A stretch of DNA of 64,000 nucleotides from Sphagnum compactum (Eukaryota > Bryophyta > Sphagnopsida > Sphagnales): NCBI GenBank assembly GCA_965153455.1, contig OZ234503.1, forward strand, positions 15,381,118 through 15,445,117. Direction: 5' to 3'. The notes under the pieces are model-generated. The model was not told the DNA's origin. It was given only the letters and a program-made list of their open reading frames with translations, and did no database searches. The translations under genes were made by a program, and so were the position numbers. This document shows positions 1 through 10,699 of this stretch, one piece after another. The first letter of the stretch is position 1; each line of letters begins with the position of its first letter.

Positions 1-2549
1 TAGGTCATGGGGATTGATGCCTCTCTGTCTCTGTCTCACTATGATTCACAGTTGGAGCTCATCATTAGGGAGCTTAGGAGGACAAAGTACCATGTGGATG
101 TTTCGGATGAAACCTTGGCCGAGGAGATTGAAGTGCTCCTCAGGGTGCAAACACAGGGTTTGAAAATCAGTCAAGAGGCACTGCAGAAGCTGGCGGACAG
201 GCTTGACCTCAGGTCCAGTGAGGCTGTCACACAAGAAATTATGGTACTTCTCCAAGTCCTGATTTTGATGAGAAATTAGCTGGAGTGCCTGGTGAAGTTG
301 AAGATGGCAAAGTTGATTTGTTTTTTGTTTTGTTTTGTTTTTTTCTTTTAAAATAAAATAAAAACATTAAAATTTTTTGTTTCTGCAAGTGGTGAGTGCT
401 CTACTACTGTTTTACACTGATAACAGTAGTCTTGTACAACAGGTGCTGGAGAAGGAGAGGAAGTATGCGCATTCAGAATCCAGTAGACTTGATTTAGACC
501 TACTTGATCAATTACTGGCTCTTACAGAGCAGATAAAGGAAGTTGTCAAGGACCGACTGCCTAGCGGCCTCAGTATACCTACTGATTTTCGCTGTCCTCT
601 ATCCCTGGAGCTAATGTCTGACCCAGTCATTGTTGCATCAGGCCAAACTTATGAAAGAGCCTATATCCAGAAATGGATTGACCAAGGTAACACAAGATGT
701 CCAAAAACCTTCCAAACTCTGTCACATAAGAATCTCATTCCCAACTACACAGTCAAGGCTCTCATAGCCAACTGGTGCGAAGCCAATCATGTGCCCTTGC
801 CAGTGCCTGTGAGGCTGGAGTCACTGGTGAGCACCCAGCAACAATTCACTTCTCCAGGGAACAGCAGAGGCAATCCAGGTTTAGATGATGAAAGCACAGC
901 CCATGTCAACTCAAGCTCATTATTAGTTGGCAGGGTTAAGGGGCATCCAAAGCTACAACATGCCAACTTGACAAAGTCAAGTGGATCTGGGGAACTTGAA
1001 AGATTGACAGGTTGCAACGTTGGTGAAGACCAGGGTGAACCTTCCCAGGCTGCCAGAGTTACTGGTAGTGGTTCTTCTGGGGGGCTTGAGGGTAACACAA
1101 GTAACAAACCTCCGAGGTCTGATAGGGATGTGGTGGGTTCAGATCCTGGGCCACATCAGCAAACTGCATCAGGCCCTAGTGTAACATCGAGTGTGGATGA
1201 TGGGAATGCACCTACAGCAACAGATGCAGGAGATCTGCTGGTCAATACTGCTCACACTGCAAATGGGCAACGCCGTAAATCTGGAAGCCTCTCCGGTGAG
1301 CTAGATAGGAGGAGTGTCTCAAGAAGTTCCAGTGTGGGCTTCAGTGAGGAGCCTGGGTCTCCAGCACTCCCACCAGAAAGGTCACTCTTCAGGCGACGGG
1401 GGGAAGAAAGGGATGTTAGTCTTCCTCACATTGTTCCGGATACATCAGGGGCTGAAGGGACTGCTCAACAACTTGTGTATGGATTAGTGGAGGACCTTCA
1501 ATCTTTGACTGTTGATGTACAAAGAGCAGCTACTGCAGAATTGAGGCTGCTAGCCAAGTACAACATGGAAAACAGAATCACTATTGCAAACTCGGGTGCC
1601 ATAAAGCCACTTGTTGCTCTCTTGAGGTCCTCAGATCTGAAGACTCAGGAGAATGCAGTCACAGCGTTGTTGAATCTTTCAATCAATGATAACAACAAGG
1701 CTGAAATTGCAGCTGCAGGTGCAATTGAGCCCCTTGTGAATGTGCTCCGGGTTGGAAACTCTGAGGCGATGGAAAATGCAGCTGCCACCCTATTCAGCTT
1801 GTCAGTTATGGATGACAACAAGGTCACAATTGGTGCATCAGGAGCTATTCCACCCCTTGTACATCTGCTCATAAATGGGACTCCGCGAGGGAAGAAAGAT
1901 GCTGCAACAGCTCTTTTTAACCTGTCAATATTCCATGAGAACAAGGGGCGCATTGTTCGTGCAGGTGCTATCAAGCCCCTAGTAGAGCTCATGGCAGAAC
2001 CTGCAGCAGGCATGGTGGATAAGGCTGTTGCTGTGTTGGCCAACTTGGCAACCATTGTGGAGGGAAGACAGGCTATCGGTGATGAACATGGGATCCCTGC
2101 ACTTGTAGAAGTTGTGGAAGCTGGGTCACAGAGAGGAAAGGAGAATGCAGCTGCAGCTCTTCTCCAACTGTGCATGAACAGCCACAAACATCGGACTCAG
2201 GTGTTGCAAGAAGGCGCTATCCCACCATTGGTTGCTCTGTCTCAGTCGGGCACTGCCCGGGCTAAAGAAAAGGTGCTACATATCAACATATGCTGTTTCT
2301 CTCCTTCATACCCACAGGGCTATCTGATATTTGATAGCTGGTTGCTTGTCGTAGCTGTTTGTGCTGTTTGAGCCTATCCCAGTATATCAGGTTGTCCTTG
2401 ATCATTTTTGTTTGTGGCTGTTTCCTCCACTTTCTCAAGCCTGGTAACACATGCAGGCATCGGCTTTACTCCGGCATTTCAGAGAGCAGCGGCATGGAGG
2501 TTTAGGGGCACGTTCAAACCCTGACAGACACTTGGCAGGCCATTATTAG
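1..2549 (+). CDS. PUB: Plant U-box/ARM-repeat E3 ubiquitin ligase (PUB4-like), 3' part of gene
   Basis: The protein is an E3 ubiquitin ligase: the U-box binds E2 enzymes and the ARM repeats bind substrates. Three exons are visible. Exon 1 runs to 243 and encodes the helical domain found before plant U-boxes. Intron 1 is 244-442 (GT..AG). Exon 2 is 443-2272, intron 2 is 2273-2456, and exon 3 is 2457-2549, ending in TAG. Both junctions restore family sequence: TQEIM joins VLEKERK, and RAKEK joins ASALLRHFREQRHG. The U-box lies at about 575-795 (IPTDFRCPLSLELMSDPV, then SGQTYERAYIQKWI). A Ser-rich linker follows, then about six ARM repeats from 1480 to the end. Visible length is about 720 aa. 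PUB4-type proteins have a longer N-terminus, so the 5' end lies upstream, and an AG at 2-3 may be an exon acceptor. The C-terminus extends about 16 residues past the usual end. No frame damage is seen. Confidence 0.9.
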
Positions 2550-5504
2550 GTTGGAAACTGAAGTCTGAGTATTGAAGGTATCAAAGCACTTGAGTTTTGG
2601 TTGAAGTGGTGTTGGTGTTTCCTTTTTCCTGTCTCTTCACCTTTGTCGTGTCTAAGCAATCTTGTGAGAAGAATATAGGACTGGCATCAGAAAACCAAAT
2701 GGATTCATGGGTTGGCAGCCAAAATGGTTGGCTTCTGTAGTGTATATGCTAGAGATTCTTGCAACAACACTTGAGCGGTGGTTATATCTTTCTAAGTCTC
2801 CACTAAGTGTTTATGAGGAGGCTTTGGCAACAGATCAAGCATCTGCTCACCTTAGCTCTCAATTTTTTGTTATGGGGTTTCCCTCTTTTCACTGTCCATG
2901 TTGGTCTCAGGTTTGGCTACCCTAAGAAGGCAGGCTTGGGAACTTCTGCGATCAGCATATCTTAAGAACATCAGATCCACACTTTTGAGAAGTTGCACAT
3001 AAGGCAAGGCCTGTGTACTTGTACTTAGGGAACTAGATAGGTGATCGTTAGGGTAGGGTAACTATGAATAGATTTGACCCGCACTTGAAGCAATCGGGGT
3101 TGCCTCTCTGTTGGTCAACTTGGCATATAACAAAACAGTTGGATTGTTGACAGTGACACACTTAACTGGTGACATGTTCAAAAATTCAGGTCAGCCCAGC
3201 TTACCCTAGCAGTATCTCAAGGACCTATGCTAGATTTTGTACTTGTATGGTTGCCTTGCTGTGGCAGGCTAGTCAGGTGTTGTTTGTAGTATATGCTTCA
3301 GTGGTGGAACTTTTTTGTTGTATCAATCCCCTTGCTCACTACCTGAGCTTTGAAGAGGACAAGTGGCCCCCCTCGCTGCAGTGAATTTACTTCCAAGTCC
3401 TGATTTCTTTTGTTGTTCCTCCACCCACAGGCAGGGAGGTTGGTGGATACATTCATGCTGGATGGTTCTGTACAGGTAATCTCATAGCATTGCTCCAAAT
3501 CACAGATTGCACTAATATCTCAATTACTGTGTTTCTTGAAGTTGGTAGTGCACATTGTCTTCAAGCTCTTGACCTGCAGTCTGCCACTTTTTTCATATTG
3601 TTGCATTCTCTACAACCATTGACTTGTGAAAGATGGTCTAAAACTACCTGCAGTGCTTGATGGAAATTTGTCTGAACAATCTGTACTTGGGGAATAATTA
3701 ATGAAGTGCTAAACTGTTGCAAGTGGCTTGTGAAATATTCTATTGACCTGGAATAATCTTCATGCAACTGAATGAAGAAATCTGCTGTTGCTCTTAGCCT
3801 GCAATACTAATATCAGAACTGTGATAAACATCAGGATGTTTTGCAGTTTTGCACCATCCTCCCTGTAGTAGAAGAGCTTATGATGGGCAGGAATAAAGGC
3901 TTCGATCAGCTGGCCAGGCTTGTCTTCTGTGCCTCTTGTGGTGGGGAAACCCTCTGGTGGTGGTGGTGGTGTTTGCAACAATTCTGTTCTTGTTGTGTGG
4001 AATGACAATAAACATGACAGCCCAGTCAAAACTGAAGGACCGGTAGTGTGTATTTTGCCATCTCTTTGGTATTACGCATTTCATGCTGGAAAGTCCAATC
4101 TGGTATGACCTCTGATCCGGTCAAGCAATATAAAAACATAGATTATAATCTCTGCTCATAATCTCTCCGTTTCAGGTTTCAGGATCATAAATGTCATCTC
4201 TGTGCATGAAACATTATAATTTATTCCTCTTCAAATTCAGATCAACCCATGATGATGAAAGCTGCAGATCACATTTCATTGAAAACATTTCAGGAAAAAA
4301 AAAAAATCTCTTGCAGATGTCTTGGGCAGGTGAAATTACACTTCTTGATGCTCTTCCATCCAAAGATAGAGCTTCTTCAATTGAAGAATTTGCCAAAGGA
4401 AGATTTTGTCATATTAGTTTTGGAGAGCGGGTCTCTCCAACTTGGTATGGACAGTGAGAAAATTCCTATCATTATTTTCCCAAATATATTTGTTTGAATT
4501 TATCATCTAGTTATGTCATATTTGTTTATGTAGGGGGCCTTTCTTCCACTCCCTAGTATGATTAGAATTTTTACTACTTTGCATCTCTGGATGCTGGGTG
4601 ACTACACTTTCCAAATAATTAATTATGACATGCTTCTAGTGAGTATTTATTTATGTTCAAGCTTCAAATAGCCATAAAGTATTTTGTGATTTATGAATAT
4701 TTCTGTCTATAGTATTCTGATATAATATTCATGCAAACCAAATTGGATTATGATAACCCTAGCTTCTTGCTCTTGCATGGCTTTTCATTGCAAACATAAT
4801 TTTGCCCTTCTTCTTTCATTTAAATGGGTATATTAGAGTGCATCTTTTAGTTCATAAAATGGGAGTGATCTTGGGATGTGGGGATGTTAAAAACTAATGT
4901 GATGTGCCAAATTTATGTTGGATGTCATGTTTGTGTTCGGACATATGCATAGGTTCAGTCATTAGATGTAAAGATGTGGTTGACTCTACAATTGTAAGAC
5001 ATTTGTTAGGGGATTTGTTTATTTATTATTAATGTAATGAATAATGAGTATGGGAAAATTACCCAACTTTAGCATCTTCCTATGGAAAACAAATGTGTAG
5101 ATTTTGACCAAAGACGATGAATTGGATTTGATCTTGGTCACCCACGAGCAAGTGAATTTGATTTTGATTGTCAATTGGCAAGTGGATTTGATCCAAGCCA
5201 TCCATAGGTGAATGGATAAAACCTAAACATCCAAATGGATCAGTTGATTTCGGATCACCACCTCTCTTGCAAGCTATCAGAATCTTTTGGTGGGTTTCTT
5301 TTGACAACTAACCAATATTCCTTCCAAAAGCCCATCAAAATCCCCACATTAAATTTGAAACATAACACAAAATCATCCTAGGATGATACCAACAAACTGA
5401 AACCCAACCCTTGACAATAAAAGTTTTCCCTTAAGACCCAAAATTCCGATCACCAAGATCAGGCACACAGCTTAGACCTCCCAATTTCTTAGGTATTCGA
5501 TATT
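2550..5504. other. 3' flank of the U-box gene and AT-rich spacer
   Basis: The first few hundred bases must contain the 3' UTR of the U-box gene, but I cannot fix the poly(A) site. An AATAAA-like sequence occurs near 4007. All open frames here are short (under 90 codons), overlap on both strands and carry no recognisable domain. I see no RNA gene. Confidence 0.4.
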
Positions 5505-5684
5505 CCCCTTTTATGAACAATGCATAGGACTACCATGTATACCAAACATGGTTGAGAAACCATACCTAAGTAAGCCAAGTTATGACCCACTTGTCCCCTT
5601 TTATGAACAATGCATAGGACTACCATGTATACCAAACATGGTTGAGAAACCATACCTAAATAAGCCAAGTTATGACCCACTTGA
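5505..5684. repeat. Two-copy 90-bp tandem duplication
   Basis: Bases 5505-5594 and 5595-5684 are nearly identical over a 90-bp period. I see one internal substitution (AAGTAAG versus AAATAAG) and a difference at the last base. Each unit contains a short inverted repeat, ACCATGT with ACATGGT. Because 90 is a multiple of three, the minus strand keeps a 63-codon frame, but it has no family resemblance and is best read as a by-product. Confidence 0.9.
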
Positions 5685-8184
5685 GCCTGTCATCCTTTCC
5701 ATTTGAATGCATCTACAGACACTAAAGAGCCCCACTATTATCCACTTTCTCTTAGAACTTCCAGAGATGAAAAATGGAAAGTATCCGAACTGCACAAAAT
5801 TTGGGCATTCCTCCCACACACATAGTATTGGAATATTATTTTAGGATAAACATTGTAGCTAATATGAATCCAATGCAAAAATTAAACAAACTGTAGTAGT
5901 AGAGGAGGTGCTTAGCTAGCAGAAGAGATCTCTTTTTATTTCTGTTCATGGTTCCTCCAACTCAATTTATGTTCAAGACTCAAAATCCAACTCCTTTAAA
6001 TAGGTTCAAATGGCCTCGTTTAACCTCCTAGATGAAAGTGATGACTCATTCACTTATCTTTTCAATTATGTTTTCAAGTTAACTCACATCCTATTAAAGT
6101 GGCTAATTCTAACCACCAATTTAACCTTTTAAAAAATTAATTAAATCATCTTTCAAAATAATGAAGGTATTAAATACCTTCTAAAACAATGGATGTAATG
6201 GTTTTCTAGCCACTTCTACCTATGATTAATAATTTGAAATTATCAAGTTGCCATAGTATACGATAAAAAACCACCTATTATTTATCTAATAAAATATTAT
6301 GCCCCACAATTGTGATTCGGTAATCTATCATGTAAATTAAATTCAATTGTGTTGAATTGAACAATTAAGGCCCGCTTTACACTATTAGGCACAAAATTAG
6401 CCTACCCCTAACAACTTATTCTGAGCCATTCCCTTGTGCCCCTTGGAGGACATCTAAGAGGTGTCACAGATAAGTAATCAACTCTCTATTTCTTTGTAAG
6501 TATATTATCCCATCTTGCCCTTGTTTGAACCAAACATCAACTCTTTCCCTATTCACAACCTTGTTCCCTTGCTCATGCTATAACTAACCGAAACCCTAAA
6601 CTAGTGAATTACAACCATGAACACACACACAACATGCACTAATTGGAACAAGACTTTCTCAAATCAAAGCTTCACATTTACATTGGAGTCCTTAATCCCT
6701 AGCTAGTGTTTTCCTACTCCAGCCAAACTCCTACTCAACCTAACAAAACACACTCTACCTAGAAACAACTCTATATCCTTTCCTTCCTTCTTGATTTCCT
6801 TCACTCCCCACTCCCAACCATAGTAACACCCAATACCTGTTCAAGCTCCTTGACGCTTATTCTCCTCTTTTCTACTTCCCTTGCTCTTACTCAAGAAAAC
6901 AACCTTCTATTCCTCCTTAGGTCAAACCCCCTCCTTTTCTACCTCTATTTTACTGGACCAAACACTAGTTTTCAATACCTTTAGCCCTATTCGCCTATGA
7001 GCGGAACATTGCTTGAAGTCCTCCCTTGAGCAACTGTCAACATTAAGGTTAAAGCTACGCAATCTTTGTGTCACTAGTTCATTTTGCGCCATCTTTATGT
7101 TGTCAATTCACTTCGTCAATTTTGTATGTAATATTTGTCGCCATCTTTGTTTGTTGTTTTTCTCGTAAGATTTTCAAATTTTGTTGGTCGTTGTGCATTT
7201 TCATCATTGTCTTCATGTTTACAATTGTTTTGTCTATGTTTTTCATTGAATGTGTCTTCATCATTGTCTTCTCGTTTGCAGTTTGCACTTAACTTCACAA
7301 ATCTTCATTTTAGCTTTTTGCATCAACTTTTTACAACAATTTTCTGCAATAACAACAATCGTCTATCAATGTGATGGACATGGACGATGAACCTGTTGTT
7401 GGTTTTCTTGTTTTGTTGATTTTGTTATTGCAAAGTTTGCATTTTCACATTGAAATGCCTTTTTCATTTTCAGGTTTTTTGTTTAGTGTTATTGTTGCAA
7501 CCGACATTGAAGAGATTATCATTATGTCAATTTGTCTGTGTCACAAAATCACTTGCAGCTTGGGGTTGTTGCCCATAAAGCTTAGTCATTGGGTGAAACC
7601 GAGGTCAATGACCTAGTTTTCCATCTTTATTTTGATAGAATATAATGATGCACGTTGGTTTTAGAACTTTCGAATGAAGAAGCATATTTCGTTTGTGATT
7701 GTTGATCAATTGAGGGATTTGATTTGAAAGTAAAACACACACTATATGATGTCCATCCTAGTAGAGGTGTGAGTGGCTTGTGCCTTCTACAAGTTTGCAC
7801 AAGGTTGTAATCTACTGATTTGTAAATAACTTTTTGTTGTGGGTCGATCGATTGTTTCATTCGTTTTGAGAGAGGTCATCACAACACTCAATGTTGTTTT
7901 AAAGAATCTTATCATTTGGCCATTTAGAAATAAGATGGAGATGGTAATGCAAGGTGTCATGGGCATGAAAAACTACAAGAATAGGAACTAAATCAAGGAC
8001 ATAGCAAGGAAAACAAATCATAATAAATGCAAGCCTAAGTCTAATATAAGATTGGACGCAAGGCAAAAACATGATGTATGCTAGAAGATGATTCAAACAA
8101 AACTTTATTATGATAACATATGAAAACAAAAGTTTTGACAAGAAAGCGTACCCAAAATTGGAGTTGAATCGATTAAAGGTAATA
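5685..8184. other. AT-rich intergenic spacer
   Basis: No recognisable gene. From about 6480 to 7000 the plus strand is rich in C and T tracts. Around 7070-7300 T-rich sequence gives several overlapping hydrophobic frames on both strands that look like composition artefacts. Confidence 0.4.
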
Positions 8185-8450
8185 AAAGGTCCTACCCCTA
8201 TTTATACCCACTGGGGACCTCGCTCAAGGAAGCTTCCATAAAGGCTTCCATGTGTGCATTGACCAAGGAAGCTTCTTGAGAAGTTTTTAAATTAATAATG
8301 AAGTAAAAGTCAATTAAAACTTCATTGAGGGTTAATTCAAATTATACCCCATTGGGGACTTAGTCTAAAGAAGTCTTTATGGAGGCTTCCATGTGTGCAC
8401 CGATCAAGAAAATTTCTTGAAAAGATTATTAATTAATAGTGAACTAGGAG
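8185..8450. repeat. Degenerate two-copy tandem duplication, about 141 bp
   Basis: The segment holding GGCTTCCATGTGTGCA occurs at 8243 and again at 8384. The flanking sequence (TTGGGGAC upstream, a CTTGA-rich stretch and TTAATTAATA downstream) is repeated in the same order. The copies have diverged noticeably more than the duplication at 5505. Confidence 0.75.
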
Positions 8451-8740
8451 CTAACGATGATGGAAGTAATGATGCAAGTGATGATGCAGGTGACTATGTT
8501 GGTGCAAGCAATGATGCAAGTGATGATGCAGGTGACTATGTTGGTGCAAGCGATGATGCAAGTGATGATGCAGGTGACTATGTTGGTGCAAACGATGATG
8601 CAAGTGATGATGCAAATAATCATTTTGGTGTAAACTATGATGCAAATGATGATGCAAGTGATTATTTTGGTGCAAAGATGATGCGGGCGATTATGTCGGT
8701 GCAAACGATGATGTAAGTGATGGGTGATGGTGGTGTCCAT
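8450..8740 (+). repeat. 42-bp coding-frame minisatellite (Asp/Ala-rich 14-residue repeat)
   Basis: Units start at 8471, 8513, 8555, 8597 and 8639, exactly 42 bp apart. A sixth, shorter and shifted copy ends near 8730. In the plus frame each unit reads like DASDDAGDYVGASN, giving an acidic repeat inside a 107-codon frame (8393-8716). The opposite strand gives His/Leu-rich frames. The first three units are nearly identical and later ones diverge. No protein family is recognised and the last copy breaks the frame, so I treat this as a minisatellite rather than a gene. Confidence 0.85.
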
Positions 8741-8780
8741 GACATAAGGTTTCAAAACTCTATGTGGTCTCCTAAACATC

Positions 8781-9345
8781 CAATGGGCCATTGATGGTAC
8801 ACATTTTTTTATTTCCAAACTTGATGGAATTTTTTGTGAAAATTACTCTTACCACAAATTAAAAAGGTACATTGTTGTTTATCAAGTAGTTGTGGATGAC
8901 CAAAAATAATTCACTAACATCTTCATGGGTCTTTTAGGAAGTGTCAATGATTCCATAATTTTTAGAAGGTCTGCAATTTATTATTTTGTTCAATCTTAAA
9001 GATTATTTAGTGCAGACAAAGGTCAATAAAGTTTTGCTCCTTTTCTGTTAAGAGATAGGGGTATCCCTTATTGTCTTGGTTGATGACATTGCATAGAGAA
9101 GGAGATCACAACCTCCTCGAAATGTTGTACAACAAAAAGCACAAGCGAGTTCGATTTGTTGTTGAAAATGCCTTCGACATATTGAAAAAGATGTTTCATG
9201 AACTTTAAGGAAAGACATAAATGCACATTAGTTTTGTTCTCGATTTGATCACTTCTTGTTTGTTGCATAACCTACTAATATGTTGTCGTGAGATAGATGT
9301 GGAACAGATCTTGATTATGTTGGATGAAGAAGCTATTGCTACTAC
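8781..9345 (+). pseudogene. PIF/Harbinger transposase remnant (DDE nuclease domain)
   Basis: This is a decayed transposase of the PIF/Harbinger superfamily, which inserts at TTA/TAA sites. Three catalytic blocks remain in order: AIDGTH at about 8787-8804 (first Asp), GSVNDS at about 8939-8956 (second Asp), and VVENAF at about 9158-9175 (Glu). Between them lie GYPLLSWLMTLHREG (9059-9103) and LYNKKHKRVRF, both typical of the family, and LLHNLL follows the Glu block. The first part is in one frame with a stop after VVDDQK. The second part is in another frame with stops near 9208, so at least one frameshift and several stops have accumulated. No helix-turn-helix N-terminus is readable upstream, where the 42-bp minisatellite sits. 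The element was probably mobilised together with the convergent SANT-like ORF at 9739-10680. Confidence 0.75.
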
Positions 9346-9738
9346 TCAAAGACAATGTTACAGTAGTTGAAGATGGAGAAACTTATGGTGAACAACAACG
9401 TACTAAACTTGAAGTATATTTAGGATGACAAAAAAACTTGGTTTGAACAAAAAATAGTATGGACGCATTTTATTTTTGAAGCTGCAGCATTGTTTTCCAT
9501 GAAGTAGAAAAAACACAATGTATCTTTTCATGATTTCTTAACGAACAATTATTTATTTGAAGGTACCGAATTTTCATATTTATTGTTCTTATTTTTTATA
9601 GTCATGATAAGTGAAAAAAACACCGAAAATGAAAGGTTCAAATTGAAATTGAAGTAGAACCAGATGTATTTTCAATCAATTTCTATGTTCTTGCCTTCTG
9701 CAGTATTTTTGTTTTTGTCTTTTGCAATCATGGTTACC

Positions 9739-10680
9739 TCAATCATCTTTTGTGTTTTTGTTTTCTGCAACAGAGTCATAACTAATTGTTGGTTTACCCT
9801 TTGAGTACATCATGCCCATTATTTGAGTCAATCCAAATATGGCTTGGACCATACTTTTCTGGATGTTGTTGATTTCAACATCTCTGGACTTGAAGTAGTC
9901 GATTTTTTTTTTTGGAGGTTTTTCTTGAGTTTGTGTACATTGCTTTTCAATTTCCAAGCTAGTAGTATCGATCTTGTCGATGGATGATACCAACATCTTA
10001 TTCCCTTGCTCAATATGTCCAGCATGCTGTTGAGAACTATAAATAATTTTCTTTTAATTCATGTGTTGCCAAGAACTCTTCGACCATTAATAGGTGAAGG
10101 TTTGATGATTTTTATTGATGCATTAGAATCCTTATCAAGTGAGGTTTCTTCCCCAACAATCTCGTTCATGTAGTCTTGAAATATTCCTACCAGAATTAGG
10201 TCTTGAATCTTGTGCTAGGAGTGTTTGTAGCCTTGGTGCTTACATTTGTTTCTCTTGTGCTGGTTCTTGCTGGAGGCGTGTGTATTGCCTTGTTGCTGGC
10301 ATTTTCTTTTGCAACTCGTAATGGTGTAAATAACTTTGATAATCCTCTTTGCTTGCATGAGATGAAGTTTGAAAAACTACATATAACCTTTTTGTTTGAT
10401 TTTAACTATAACAAGTGAATTTCGAACACATGGTCATTTAGTGCCATGAGATCGCGAATATTCGAAAGATGGAGCATGGGCCAAGCCCCCATGAATGAGT
10501 CGATCATTTCATACATTGTTTTGTTGTAATGGCGAGGCACATTCAGGTTCGTTTTTTTTGCGGGGTCAAATCTTAGTACATTGTGTTATTTCCTATTGAA
10601 GCCATTTAGTAAAACATGTGTTTGAAGTTTCCCTAGATTGTGCCCCACATGTCTTTGCAAGTAACACTATTTCTTGGTAG
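9739..10680 (-). pseudogene. Harbinger-associated Myb/SANT-like protein remnant
   Basis: PIF/Harbinger transposons usually carry a second gene for a Myb/SANT-like DNA-binding protein that recruits the transposase. On the minus strand, near 10655 downward, CKDMWGT is followed by GNFK. A region then reads like the middle of that family, with the order W-L-prolines-Met-Ser preserved but interrupted by stops. The C-terminal part stays open for 85 codons (9739-9996): it is rich in Lys and Glu, helical in character, and ends in a segment with INNIQKSMVQAIFGLTQIM. The gene faces the transposase remnant, a known arrangement for these elements. Several stops make it non-functional. The identification rests on short motifs and position. 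Confidence 0.5.
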
Positions 10681-10699
10681 CGATGAGTGTTCACTTACA

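Noticed and set aside
787-2187. Minus-strand frames of 106 and 180 codons
   Set aside because: They lie antisense to the U-box/ARM exon and have no family motifs; the plus strand is clearly coding here.
7068-7374. T-rich overlapping hydrophobic frames
   Set aside because: Several frames on both strands are open at once because of base composition; no conserved motif.
8450-8740. CRISPR-like array
   Set aside because: Units are adjacent copies with no unique spacers, in eukaryotic DNA; the same applies to the 40-bp array at 34.5 kb.
8444-8818. Minus-strand His/Leu-rich frames of 74 and 124 codons
   Set aside because: They are the antisense reading of the 42-bp minisatellite.
10203-10418. Hydrophobic 71-codon plus-strand frame that looks like membrane segments
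   Set aside because: It is antisense to the SANT-like remnant of the Harbinger element; its hydrophobicity follows from Lys/Thr-rich codons on the other strand.
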